Assembly: GCA_964593515.1 (NCBI GenBank)
Contig: CAZQJH010000034.1
Span: 1-13,418, forward strand
Direction of reading: 5' to 3'
Length of the DNA: 13,418 nt
Source: JAXJYR01 sp964593515
GTDB taxonomy: Bacteria > Bacillota_I > Bacilli_A > Erysipelotrichales > Erysipelotrichaceae
The position numbers and the translations under genes were made by a program. The notes under the pieces were generated by a model. That model worked only from the letters and a program-made list of their open reading frames with translations. It was not told where the DNA came from and did not search any database. Positions within the stretch are counted from its first letter, which is position 1; each line of letters starts with the position of its first letter. This document shows, piece after piece, positions 1-6,928 of the stretch.

Positions 1-101
1 CACATTACGTATCGAAAACAAGATAAACATACACATTAAATTATAAAATAAATGTGCTATCCATCCCCCACCTAAAGGAGTGGGCTTTTCGCACATACCT
101 T
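1..101 (-). mobile_element. End of an IS200/IS605-type insertion sequence (partial)
   Basis: Read on the minus strand, the MFS coding sequence runs to a TTAC tetranucleotide (105-102) and then stops resembling a transporter. The following DNA forms a two-tier hairpin: inner stem 67-71/80-84 (CCCAC/GTGGG) and outer stem 53-57/91-95 (TGTGC/GCACA). The bases AAAG lie at the 5' foot of the inner stem. TnpA (Y1 HUH) elements of this family insert 3' of a short target, without target duplication, and carry subterminal hairpins. IS608 is known to use a TTAC target with an AAAG guide, which this arrangement resembles. The element would be oriented with its left end here and its body beyond base 1. 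No transposase ORF can be assigned in the 40 bases left of the hairpin. Family assignment is from structure and memory only. Confidence 0.6.
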
Positions 102-550
102 GTAACACTTGGATAAATTAAACTAGATATTGAATATCCTTTTTGCGCAAAACCTTGGGGAATTAAATCAGGATATAATGAAGTATAAGCTAATTGATAA
201 ATACTGTTGGTTGATACGACCATTAATGAAAAGATTAAATAAATAATTAGATTAAAATCAAAGATAAATAAATATAACGTAAATAAAAAATATAAGAGAG
301 CATTAAAAGCATCAATCCCATAAATGAATTTTTTACGTTCAAAAGCATCAATATATGGTGAGGCAATAATAGGAACAATGATAGCTGGTAATACGGATAA
401 AGCCGAGAAAAGACCAGTTGCTAAGGTTGAATTGGTTTGATCAAAAACAACTAGGGAGAAAGCAAATGTCATTGCTGTTCCACCGATTGCACTAATTATA
501 GTTCCTAAAGTTATGATTGTGAAATCATGACTCCATAAGGTTTTCTTCAT
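102..550 (-). pseudogene. MFS transporter, N-terminal fragment interrupted by an insertion sequence
   Basis: The first ~149 codons encode the N-terminal part of a major facilitator superfamily permease. Hydrophobic helices lie at roughly residues 10-33, 43-65, 80-98 and 101-120. A motif-A-like loop (DAFERKK, about residues 68-74) joins the second and third helices. MFS proteins normally have about 400 residues and 12 helices. Here the frame continues through the TTAC junction at 102/101 for only 19 unrelated residues and ends at 41. The ATG at 550 is supported by a strong ribosome binding site (AGGGGGGA, about 558-565 on the complement). The substrate cannot be told; short drug/efflux permeases of this type are common in Firmicutes. 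The rest of the gene may resume on the other side of the element, outside the window. Recent insertion is suggested because the remaining frame is intact. Confidence 0.8.
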
Positions 551-577
551 TAATATATCCCCCCTAAATGTTTAATA

Positions 578-605
578 ATTCTAACATAGAATGATTAAAA
601 AACAA
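578..605 (-). promoter_or_regulatory. Candidate sigma-A promoter of the MFS gene
   Basis: On the minus strand a TTGTTT hexamer (605-600) is followed after 16 bases by TAGAAT (583-578), about 28 bases upstream of the MFS start codon. The match is moderate, and the surrounding DNA is so A/T-rich that chance matches are likely. Confidence 0.35.
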
Positions 606-623
606 TTTGAGCATTATGATAGC

Positions 624-653
624 TTAATTAAATTTAAAGTAGTAAAATATAAT
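624..653 (+). promoter_or_regulatory. Candidate promoter of the rubrerythrin gene
   Basis: A perfect TATAAT lies at 648-653, with a weak -35 (TTAATT, 624-629) 18 bases before it. The predicted start near 660 gives a ~45-base leader. A PerR-type peroxide-stress operator was looked for, but no convincing 7-1-7 palindrome was found. Confidence 0.45.
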
Positions 654-705
654 TAAAGAAAGAGCATATACTATCTATGGTCATAAGAAAGGTAAGGTGA
701 TTAAT

Positions 706-1245
706 ATGACAAATAAATATGCTGGAACTAAAACAGAAAAAAATCTATGGGAAGCTTTTGCTGGGGAATCTCAAGCAAGAAATAAGTATACTTTCTTTGC
801 TTCAGTAGCTAAAAAAGCTGGATATGAACAAATTGCTGCTTTATTCCTTCAAACTGCGGATAATGAAAAAGAACATGCGAAATTATGGCTTAAAGCTTTA
901 GGTGGAATTGGGGATACAGCACAAAACTTAGCGGCAGCAGCTGCAGGAGAAAATTATGAATGGACTGATATGTATGATCGTTTTGCTCAAGAAGCCCAAG
1001 AAGAAGGATTTGAAGAGTTAGCAGCTCAATTTAGAGCAGTAGCCGCAATTGAGAAAATGCATGAAGAAAGATATCGTGCATTATTAAATAATGTAGAAAC
1101 TAAGCAAGTATTTGAAAAAAGCGGTATTGAGATTTGGGAATGTCGTAATTGTGGACATGTAGTAGTAGGAACTAAAGCTCCTGAAGTATGTCCAGTATGT
1201 AATCATCCACAAGCTTACTTTGAAATCAGAAAAGAAAACTATTAG
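706..1245 (+). CDS. rbr: Rubrerythrin
   Basis: 179-residue non-haem iron protein that reduces hydrogen peroxide to water in the cytoplasm of anaerobes, taking electrons through its own rubredoxin domain. Residues 1-130 are the ferritin-like four-helix domain. The diiron ligands expected from the family are visible: E21 (AGESQAR), E54 and H57 (DNEKEH), E82 and E85 (GENYEW), E116 and H119 (IEKMH). Residues 141-177 are a C-terminal rubredoxin domain with both knuckles, C146-x2-C149 and C162-x2-C165, for one iron. The ATG at 706 is preferred over the in-frame GTG at 697: an AAGGTGAT Shine-Dalgarno (694-701) sits at the right distance, and family members begin with a short sequence before GTKTEKNL. 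It is monocistronic, with its own terminator, and divergent from the broken MFS gene. Length and ligand set are complete. Confidence 0.97.
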   Translation: MTNKYAGTKTEKNLWEAFAGESQARNKYTFFASVAKKAGYEQIAALFLQTADNEKEHAKLWLKALGGIGDTAQNLAAAAAGENYEWTDMYDRFAQEAQEEGFEELAAQFRAVAAIEKMHEERYRALLNNVETKQVFEKSGIEIWECRNCGHVVVGTKAPEVCPVCNHPQAYFEIRKENY

Positions 1246-1270
1246 GATTGTCGTTAAGACAATCCTTTTT
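1244..1270 (+). terminator. Intrinsic terminator of the rubrerythrin gene
   Basis: A perfect 9-bp stem AGGATTGTC/GACAATCCT (1244-1252/1258-1266) with a 5-base loop is followed by a T run to 1270. The stem overlaps the rubrerythrin stop codon. The convergent gene ends at 1269, and read from the minus strand the hairpin is followed by only a weak T-rich tail, so it may serve that side poorly. Confidence 0.85.
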
Positions 1271-2333
1271 AGTAGGTTGAATATATAGCATAAATAGTAT
1301 TCCAAGTAGTTTCACCAACTAAACCATCACTAATTAAACCATATTCATTTTGAAAAGCGATAACACTAGCTTCTAAATTATTACCAAAAGAAGAATCGAT
1401 GCTTACATTAGGGATGTTTGGGTTGTATAAAGCAATTATCGATAAAAAATACTGTAGTTGAAATACTTGCATATTACGATCACCCTTACGTAAGATTTTA
1501 CCTACCCATAAACCACTAAAATAACCTTGTAAACGGCCTAATGAAGTTAATTGAGCTAAACGTCTTACTGCACAAAAAATATAAGATATTTGATACCATG
1601 TATTTTGACCAACAATTCCATCAGCAGTTAAATTAAAAGTATTTTGAAAAGCTAGTACACTATTTAAAGTATCTTCATCAAAATAGGTACTACTTGGATA
1701 AATTAAAGGAATATTAGGATAATTTACATTAATACCATTTAAAAATTCTTGAATCGTAAATACTTTAGGATCATTATCACCTAAAGTTAAAGCTGGTTTA
1801 GGAATGGTATTAGGAATAGGTATAATTTGATTACTATGATTTAAGCTTATTACTTCACCATAATAATATCTTAAGATTTGTATCGCATTATAGCCACGAT
1901 TGGCTAAATCTTCACTACCCCATTGTTTCATTCCTTCACAATTAGCTTTACGACCATCACAATATTGGGCAAAGAAAGGTTCTAAATGATAGGGTAAGAT
2001 TAAATAATAAGTAAAGATTTCATCGATAATATCACTAATATTGGTAAAGATGTTACGATCTTTCACAAAAGCTTGATCATAACTAGTTGAATTAGTTATA
2101 TCAAAATCATAACCACGACTAGGATACCATTGAGTATAGATTCGATTTAAGACTAATGAACTTTGTGCATAAGCATTAGCTTTTAAACATTCATTAGACC
2201 AAGTAGGATATATTTCACTACTACATACATTTTTTAAATATTCTTTAAAATCAATCGTTAGATTTTCACTTGGTTCATCAGGTTTACCTAAATGAACGAT
2301 GATAGTTGTGGGAATAATTATTTCATTCAACAT
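1269..2333 (-). CDS. sleC: SleC-like spore cortex-lytic protein: SpoIID-like domain plus two peptidoglycan-binding domains
   Basis: 354 residues. Residues ~10-165 resemble the SpoIID lytic-transglycosylase fold as found in SleC. An early acidic motif (SSEIYPTW, E40) sits where SpoIID proteins carry the catalytic Glu. A later CEGMKQWGSEDLANRG segment (132-147) and LRYYYG (154-159) match the GMSQ-GA-MA-G...IL-YYY pattern of that family. Two PG_binding_1 repeats follow, ~181-253 and ~278-351, each with the AFQ...DGIVG/DGLVG signature. There is no signal peptide, as in SleC, which acts in the mother cell on the spore coat/cortex. Known SleC proteins are single chains of about 440 residues with an N-terminal prodomain. 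Here that part appears to be encoded by the separate gene 4 bases upstream. Start: ATG at 2333 with TTGGAG (2346-2341) overlapping the upstream stop. The assignment to SleC is from recalled family features. A general cell-wall SpoIID/LytB-type hydrolase is the alternative. Confidence 0.78.
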   Translation of the reverse strand: MLNEIIIPTTIIVHLGKPDEPSENLTIDFKEYLKNVCSSEIYPTWSNECLKANAYAQSSLVLNRIYTQWYPSRGYDFDITNSTSYDQAFVKDRNIFTNISDIIDEIFTYYLILPYHLEPFFAQYCDGRKANCEGMKQWGSEDLANRGYNAIQILRYYYGEVISLNHSNQIIPIPNTIPKPALTLGDNDPKVFTIQEFLNGINVNYPNIPLIYPSSTYFDEDTLNSVLAFQNTFNLTADGIVGQNTWYQISYIFCAVRRLAQLTSLGRLQGYFSGLWVGKILRKGDRNMQVFQLQYFLSIIALYNPNIPNVSIDSSFGNNLEASVIAFQNEYGLISDGLVGETTWNTIYAIYSTY

Positions 2334-2337
2334 AAGC

Positions 2338-2655
2338 TTACTCCAAATCTAATTGATGTGGGGGAATAATACTTTCTTCTTTTAAGAAAGGATCTTGAAT
2401 AAGAGTTACTTTTAAATAACTATCGATATCTTTAAAAAATTGTAAACCATAAATTGATTTTTGTTGGTAACCAGTTTTTTCAATACGAATTGATGCTGTT
2501 TCATATAATGAAGATTGGGTTTCAAAGGTAAAAATAGTTACTCCTTGTTCGTTACTATAAGCAACTTGGTTTTGATTATGATATCTTAAGGTTATTTCCA
2601 CATTACTTAAGAAATGTTGCTTTTCATCTAAGGTTGTGATTGTGAATATGTTCAT
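2338..2655 (-). CDS. Small carboxypeptidase-regulatory-like (beta-sandwich) protein; probable SleC prodomain encoded separately
   Basis: 105 residues, no signal peptide or membrane helix. The pattern of short beta strands (FTITTLDE, SNVEITLRYH, GVTIFTFET, ASIRIEKTGY, YLKVTLIQD) and the G-Y-x-x-K-S turn fit a transthyretin/carboxypeptidase-regulatory-like domain. The N-terminal pre/pro-region of SleC enzymes is of this type and ends in a proline-containing linker. This protein also ends with IPPHQLDLE, after which the SleC-like chain starts in a different frame, 4 bases downstream. Start ATG at 2655 has a strong GGAGG (2666-2662) six bases ahead. It leads a two-gene operon and may act as a separate partner or inhibitor of the enzyme. 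Function is inferred from position and fold pattern, and sequence identity to known prodomains has not been tested. Confidence 0.65.
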   Translation of the reverse strand: MNIFTITTLDEKQHFLSNVEITLRYHNQNQVAYSNEQGVTIFTFETQSSLYETASIRIEKTGYQQKSIYGLQFFKDIDSYLKVTLIQDPFLKEESIIPPHQLDLE

Positions 2656-2670
2656 TATTTGCCTCCAATT

Positions 2671-2697
2671 TATTTTATGCGCTTACATTAAAAAAGT
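2671..2697 (-). promoter_or_regulatory. Sporulation (sigma-K/sigma-E) -10-like sequence upstream of the SleC-like operon
   Basis: On the minus strand AC (2697-2696), 16 bases, then CATAAAATA (2679-2671) matches the sigma-K pattern AC-N16/17-CATAnnnTA. Against it, the start codon is only 15 bases beyond, so a transcript starting about 7 bases after the -10 would begin inside the GGAGG ribosome binding site. A weak sigma-A alternative is TTGTCA (2717-2712), 19 bases, TTTAAT (2692-2687). Confidence 0.3.
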
Positions 2698-2710
2698 TAC
2701 GGAATAAGTA

Positions 2711-2738
2711 TTGACAACATAAATAAAAAGCATAAAAT
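2711..2738 (+). promoter_or_regulatory. Sigma-A promoter of the marR-ABC exporter operon
   Basis: A consensus TTGACA (2711-2716) is followed after 16 bases by TAAAAT (2733-2738). Transcription is expected to start near 2745, inside the inverted repeat described next. Confidence 0.7.
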
Positions 2739-2740
2739 AT

Positions 2741-2752
2741 ATAGCGTGCTAT
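2741..2752. promoter_or_regulatory. Inverted repeat, probable MarR operator
   Basis: A perfect ATAGC-GT-GCTAT palindrome covers the expected transcription start, three bases after the -10. MarR-family regulators usually repress their own operon through a short palindrome at this place. Binding is inferred. Confidence 0.5.
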
Positions 2753-2771
2753 GTAAAGCGGGTGATTAAAA

Positions 2772-3233
2772 TTGAAGTCAGTAGGTTATATGATTAAACA
2801 AGTTGCTGCTACCCATGAACATGATTTAAATGAATTATTTAAACAACATGGATTAACAGCTAGTCAAGGTTTTGTCCTTATTTATTTACTAAAAGCAAAT
2901 AAGCGACACATGGAAGTAACCCAACGTGATATTGAAAAACAATTTGGTATTTCTAATCCAACCGTTAGTGGTATTTTAGATCGTTTACAAAGTAAAGGTT
3001 TAATTGAACGTATTGCTAGTCAAGATGATGGACGGAAAAAATATATTATGTTGAGTGAAGAAGCTAAAAAACTTGATAAAAAACTTAAAAATGGTTTTGA
3101 ATTATGTAGTAATAAGATTTTAGCTTGTTTTGATGAGGAAGAAGCTAAACTATTTACAAGTTTATTAGAAAAATTAATGCAGGAATATATAGGAGGGAAA
3201 AAAGTATGTGGAAAAAAATCAAAAGAATTTTAA
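2772..3233 (+). CDS. MarR-family transcriptional regulator
   Basis: 153-residue winged helix-turn-helix regulator, the usual length for the family. Residues 30-100 hold the DNA-binding fold: helix QRDIEKQFGI (51-60), recognition helix around SNPTVSGILDRLQSKG (61-76), and a wing with the family's DDGRKK signature (85-90). The flanking helices, 1-25 and 100-140, would form the dimer interface. The start is a TTG at 2772, chosen because a good ribosome binding site (GCGGGTGAT, 2758-2766) precedes it; the first in-frame ATG (2790) has none. The 3' end overlaps the first ABC gene by 28 bases, so the two are translationally coupled. It most likely represses this operon and is released by a compound exported by the transporter. 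The ligand is unknown. Confidence 0.93.
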   Translation: MKSVGYMIKQVAATHEHDLNELFKQHGLTASQGFVLIYLLKANKRHMEVTQRDIEKQFGISNPTVSGILDRLQSKGLIERIASQDDGRKKYIMLSEEAKKLDKKLKNGFELCSNKILACFDEEEAKLFTSLLEKLMQEYIGGKKVCGKKSKEF

Positions 3234-4948
3234 GTGAATTAAAAGAATACAAAAAAAGTTCCTTATTAAGTCCTTTGTTTATGATTGGTGAAGTTATTCT
3301 AGAAATTTCTTTACCATTCTTAATGTCTTTTATTATCGATGAAGGAGTTACTAAGGGGGACATGAGTATTATTGTGAAGTTAGGTTTAGTAATGTTAGTA
3401 TGTGCCTTTGCTTCACTTGCTTGTGGGATGTTATCAGCTAAATATGCAGCATATGCTTCAACAGGATTAGCTAAAAATTTACGTAATGCTATGTTTGAAA
3501 AAGTACAAAAATTCTCATTTAAAAATGTTGATCATTTCTCAACAGCTGGTTTAATTACACGTTTAATGAGTGATGTAACAAATGTGCAAAATGCTTATCA
3601 AATGGTTATTCGTACTTGTGTAAGAGCACCAATGATTTTAGTGATGGCAATGATTATGACAATTAATATTAATGCTAGATTAGCTTGTACTTATATTGTT
3701 GCAGCACTTATCTTAGCATTATCAATTGGAATTATTTTTAAATTTGCTTATAAATATTTCTCTCAAATGTTTGATAAATATGATGCATTAAATGCTTCAT
3801 TACAAGAAAATATTACTAATATGCGTGTAGTTAAAGCATATGTAAAAGAAGAAGATGAAAAAGAAAAATTACATTTAGCAACTTCGGCAATTTCTAACTT
3901 AAGTAAAAAAGCTGAACGTTTATCTATTTTAAATAATCCTATTATGCAATTATGTACTTATGGATGTATTATGGTTATTTCTTATTTAGGAGCTAGAGAA
4001 ATTGTTGTAGGGACGATGACAACTGGTAAATTAATGTCAATGCTTACTTATACAACAAATATTTTAATGGCTTTAATGATGTTATCAATGGTATTAATTA
4101 TGGTTGTTATGTCACTTCCTTCAATTCGTCGTATTAGTCAAGTATTTGAAGAAGAAATTGATATTACTTCTAGAGATAATGCGATTATGGAAGTAAGTGA
4201 TGGTTCAATTAAATTTGACCATGTTTCATTTAACTATAGTGAAGATGCTCAAGAAGCTGTACTTCAAGATATTAATATTGAAATTAAAAGTGGAGAAACA
4301 ATTGGTATTTTAGCTAGTACTGGTAGTGGTAAGACTTCTTTAGTACAATTAATTGCTCGTTTATATGATGTTAGTGAAGGAACATTATATGTTGGGGGTA
4401 AAAATGTTAAAGATTATGATTTAAAAGTATTACGTGATCAAGTAGCCATGGTCTTACAAAAGAATGTTTTATTTAGTGGAAGTATTGAAGAAAACTTACG
4501 TTGGGGTAAAGAAGATGCGACTAGAGAAGAAATTGAAACAGTTTGTCGTCAAGCGCAAGCGCATGAGTTTATCGAACAATTCCCTAATGGATATGAAACA
4601 CATATTGAACAAGGTGGAAGTAATGTTTCTGGGGGACAAAAACAACGTTTATGTATTGCTCGTGCGTTATTAAAACAACCAAAAATTATGATTTTAGATG
4701 ATTCAACTAGTGCAGTAGATACGAAAACTGATGCAAGTATTCGTAAAGCATTTAATGAAGAATTAAAAGATATGACTAAAATTATTATTTCTCAACGTAT
4801 TTCATCAATTGAAAATGCAGATCGTATTTTAATTTTAGATGATGGTAAAGTTGATGGTTTTGATACACCGCAAGCCTTATTAAAATCTAATAAGATTTAT
4901 CAAGAAGTATATTATACTCAAGTTAATGATAAAAAGGAGGAAGATTAA
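3206..4948 (+). CDS. Heterodimeric ABC exporter, subunit with degenerate ATPase site
   Basis: 580-residue half-transporter. Residues ~15-310 form the six-helix exporter membrane domain and 335-570 the nucleotide-binding domain. Motifs: Walker A ASTGSGKT (370-377, first Gly replaced by Ala), Q-loop at Q418, intact signature VSGGQ (474-478), Walker B IMILDD (494-499), D-loop SAVD. The catalytic Glu after Walker B is Asp (D499), and the switch His is Gln (Q530, IISQR). These changes mark the non-hydrolysing site of heterodimeric exporters such as TM287/TM288 or BmrCD. Its intact signature would complete the active site of the partner encoded immediately downstream. ATG at 3206 has AGGAGGG (3191-3197) before it. 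It sits in the membrane and probably exports hydrophobic drugs or lipids. The substrate is not readable from sequence. Confidence 0.94.
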   Translation: MWKKIKRILSELKEYKKSSLLSPLFMIGEVILEISLPFLMSFIIDEGVTKGDMSIIVKLGLVMLVCAFASLACGMLSAKYAAYASTGLAKNLRNAMFEKVQKFSFKNVDHFSTAGLITRLMSDVTNVQNAYQMVIRTCVRAPMILVMAMIMTININARLACTYIVAALILALSIGIIFKFAYKYFSQMFDKYDALNASLQENITNMRVVKAYVKEEDEKEKLHLATSAISNLSKKAERLSILNNPIMQLCTYGCIMVISYLGAREIVVGTMTTGKLMSMLTYTTNILMALMMLSMVLIMVVMSLPSIRRISQVFEEEIDITSRDNAIMEVSDGSIKFDHVSFNYSEDAQEAVLQDINIEIKSGETIGILASTGSGKTSLVQLIARLYDVSEGTLYVGGKNVKDYDLKVLRDQVAMVLQKNVLFSGSIEENLRWGKEDATREEIETVCRQAQAHEFIEQFPNGYETHIEQGGSNVSGGQKQRLCIARALLKQPKIMILDDSTSAVDTKTDASIRKAFNEELKDMTKIIISQRISSIENADRILILDDGKVDGFDTPQALLKSNKIYQEVYYTQVNDKKEED

Positions 4949-4949
4949 G

Positions 4950-6848
4950 ATGCCACCAAGAAGAGGTCCACAAGGAAGAGCAAATATGAATCCTAAAGAA
5001 GCATTAACCATCTTAAAAAGATTATTTGCTTATGTTTTAAAGAAATATAAACTTGCTTGTTTATTTGTTGTTATTTTTATCTTTATTTCATCAATTACAA
5101 CTACGATAGGTTCATTATTCCTAATGGAATTAATTGATAAATATATTCCAATGGTAATTAATTCAGCTACTCATGATTTTACTCCTTTAATTAAAGCTTT
5201 AGCAGTTATGGCTTTAATTTACTTAAGTGGAGCTTTATCTAGTTTCTTATTTAACTTTATTTTAGTTAATGTAACTCAAGGGACATTAAAAGGTTTACGT
5301 GATGATGTCTTTGATCATATGCAAGGTTTACCAATTAAATACTTTGATACACATAATCATGGAGATATTATGTCAGTATATACTAATGATATTGATACTT
5401 TAAGACAAGTTATTTCGCAAAGTTTACCGCAATTAATTTCTTCATGTATTAGTGTAGTATCAGTATTTTGTTCAATGTGTTTCTTATCATTATACTTAAC
5501 GATTATTGTTATTTTAATGGTTTTTGTAATGCGTAAAGTAATTGGCGTTATTGGTAAGAAGAGTGGTTATTACTTTAGTAAACAACAAGCTAATTTAGGT
5601 AAAGTAAATGGATATATTGAAGAAATGATGGAAGGTACTAAAGTAGTTAAAGTATTTAACTATGAAGAAAAAGCTATCAATCATTTCCATGAAATTAATG
5701 AAGATTTATGTGAAAGTGCATATAAAGCTAATATGTATGGAAATATCTTAATGCCGATTATGGGTAACTTAGGAAATATTTCTTATGTATTAACTGCTTT
5801 TATTGGAGGTTTATTAGCTATTAATGGGATTGGTGGTTTAACTTTAGGAGCTTTAGCTTCGTTCTTACAATTAAACCGTTCATTTAACCAACCAATTACG
5901 CAAATCTCGCAACAAATTAACTTTATTATTATGGGAGCAGCTGGGGCTAAACGTATCTTTGCTTTAATGGATGAAGAAGTTGAAATCGATGAAGGTAAAG
6001 TTACTTTAACTAATGTAAAAGAAGTAGATGGTAAACTAGTAGCCTGTGAAGAATGTACTAATATGTGGGCTTGGTGTCATCCACGTGATAATGGTCAAGT
6101 TGAATATGTACCATTAGTAGGTAAGGTTGAATTCCATGATGTTAACTTTGGATATAATGAAAATAAACAAATCTTACATGATATTAACTTATATGCTGAA
6201 CAAGGTCAAAAGGTGGCTTTTGTTGGAGCTACTGGGGCTGGTAAAACAACTATTACTAACTTAATTAATCGTTTCTATGATATTCAAAGTGGAAGTATTA
6301 CTTATGATGGAATTGATGTGAAATTAATTAAGAAAGATGATTTACGTCGTTCTTTAGGAATTGTTTTACAAGATACTCACTTATTTACAGGAACAATTGC
6401 TGATAATATTCGTTATGCGAAAAAAGATGCGAGTATGGATGAAGTTATTGCAGCTGCTAAATTAGCTAATGCTCATCAATTTATTAAACATTTAGAACAT
6501 GGTTATGATACACAATTAAGTCATGATGGAAGTTCATTATCACAAGGACAACGTCAATTATTAAGTATTGCAAGGGCTGCTTTAGCTAATTCACCAGTAC
6601 TTATTTTAGATGAAGCAACTTCTTCAATTGACTCACGTACGGAAAAATTAGTTCAAGATGGATTAGATAAATTAATGGAAGGTCGTACGGTATTTGTTAT
6701 TGCTCACCGTTTATCAACCATTAAAAACTCCCAAGTTATTATGGTTATGGAAAATGGACGTATTATTGAACGTGGTGACCATGATAAATTAATGAATGAA
6801 AAAGGTAAATACTATCAATTATATACAGGTGGATTAGAACTTGAATAA
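4950..6848 (+). CDS. Heterodimeric ABC exporter, catalytically complete subunit
   Basis: 632-residue half-transporter, partner of the preceding gene. A short basic, proline-rich leader (MPPRRGPQGRAN) precedes the membrane domain (~25-335) and the nucleotide-binding domain (~390-625). Motifs: Walker A GATGAGKT (426-433), Q-loop Q474, Walker B VLILDE with the catalytic E555, switch H586 (IAHRLS). The signature is LSQGQ (530-534) instead of LSGGQ, which would complete the partner's degenerate site. A loop of ~45 residues joins the two domains and carries C366-x2-C369-x6-C376-H377. Start: ATG at 4950, placed by AAGGAGG (4934-4940). An upstream in-frame ATG at 4926 lies inside the previous gene and ahead of that site. 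One base separates it from the previous stop, so subunits would be made in equal amounts. Confidence 0.94.
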   Translation: MPPRRGPQGRANMNPKEALTILKRLFAYVLKKYKLACLFVVIFIFISSITTTIGSLFLMELIDKYIPMVINSATHDFTPLIKALAVMALIYLSGALSSFLFNFILVNVTQGTLKGLRDDVFDHMQGLPIKYFDTHNHGDIMSVYTNDIDTLRQVISQSLPQLISSCISVVSVFCSMCFLSLYLTIIVILMVFVMRKVIGVIGKKSGYYFSKQQANLGKVNGYIEEMMEGTKVVKVFNYEEKAINHFHEINEDLCESAYKANMYGNILMPIMGNLGNISYVLTAFIGGLLAINGIGGLTLGALASFLQLNRSFNQPITQISQQINFIIMGAAGAKRIFALMDEEVEIDEGKVTLTNVKEVDGKLVACEECTNMWAWCHPRDNGQVEYVPLVGKVEFHDVNFGYNENKQILHDINLYAEQGQKVAFVGATGAGKTTITNLINRFYDIQSGSITYDGIDVKLIKKDDLRRSLGIVLQDTHLFTGTIADNIRYAKKDASMDEVIAAAKLANAHQFIKHLEHGYDTQLSHDGSSLSQGQRQLLSIARAALANSPVLILDEATSSIDSRTEKLVQDGLDKLMEGRTVFVIAHRLSTIKNSQVIMVMENGRIIERGDHDKLMNEKGKYYQLYTGGLELE

Positions 6849-6869
6849 TTAAGCTTATTAAGTTATAAT
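6841..6869 (+). promoter_or_regulatory. Strong candidate promoter ahead of the alpha-hydroxy-acid oxidizing gene
   Basis: TTGAAT (6841-6846), exactly 17 bases, then TATAAT (6864-6869). The -35 overlaps the stop codon of the ABC gene. The start near 6876 would give a leader that runs straight into the terminator hairpin at 6900. Confidence 0.6.
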
Positions 6870-6892
6870 TTAGAAAATTAATTGTTTAGTAA

Positions 6893-6915
6893 ATGAAATG
6901 ACTGATGAATTTCAT
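6893..6915 (+). promoter_or_regulatory. Possible antiterminator pairing
   Basis: ATGAAAT (6893-6899) is a perfect complement of ATTTCAT (6909-6915). This stem would occupy part of the 3' arm of the terminator and so excludes it. It is shorter and less GC-rich than the terminator stem, so it would need a helper such as a protein, ribosome or ligand. Inference only. Confidence 0.3.
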
Positions 6916-6928
6916 CAGTCTTTTTTTT
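6900..6928 (+). terminator. Intrinsic terminator between the ABC operon and the oxidase gene
   Basis: A 9-bp stem GACTGATGA/TCATCAGTC (6900-6908/6912-6920) with a 3-base loop is followed by eight T. It ends the ABC operon. Because the ribosome binding site of the next gene begins at 6930, it also lies within any transcript that starts at the promoter at 6841-6869. Confidence 0.88.

Noticed and set aside
1..39. Open frame at the left edge ending in TAA at 37-39 (plus strand) as a transposase end
   Set aside because: Only 12 residues are visible and they match no recalled TnpA C-terminus; the region may be non-coding element end.
600..705. PerR-type operator ahead of rubrerythrin
   Set aside because: A/T-rich partial palindromes are present, but none fits the 7-1-7 PerR box.
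1084..1305. Open frames antisense to the rubrerythrin gene and inside the ABC, oxidase and pepF genes
   Set aside because: They lack ribosome binding sites, overlap clearly real genes in other frames and resemble no protein family.
2338..2351. A single frameshift at the C5 tract near 2360 explaining the two SleC-like genes
   Set aside because: Shifting into the downstream frame there meets a TAG at 2351-2349 before the second gene, and the second gene has its own ribosome binding site and ATG.
2674..2688. CcpA cre-like site ATGTAAGCGCATAAA on the minus strand
   Set aside because: It misses one conserved position of the cre consensus and overlaps the sporulation-like -10. In such A/T-rich DNA this is too weak to list.
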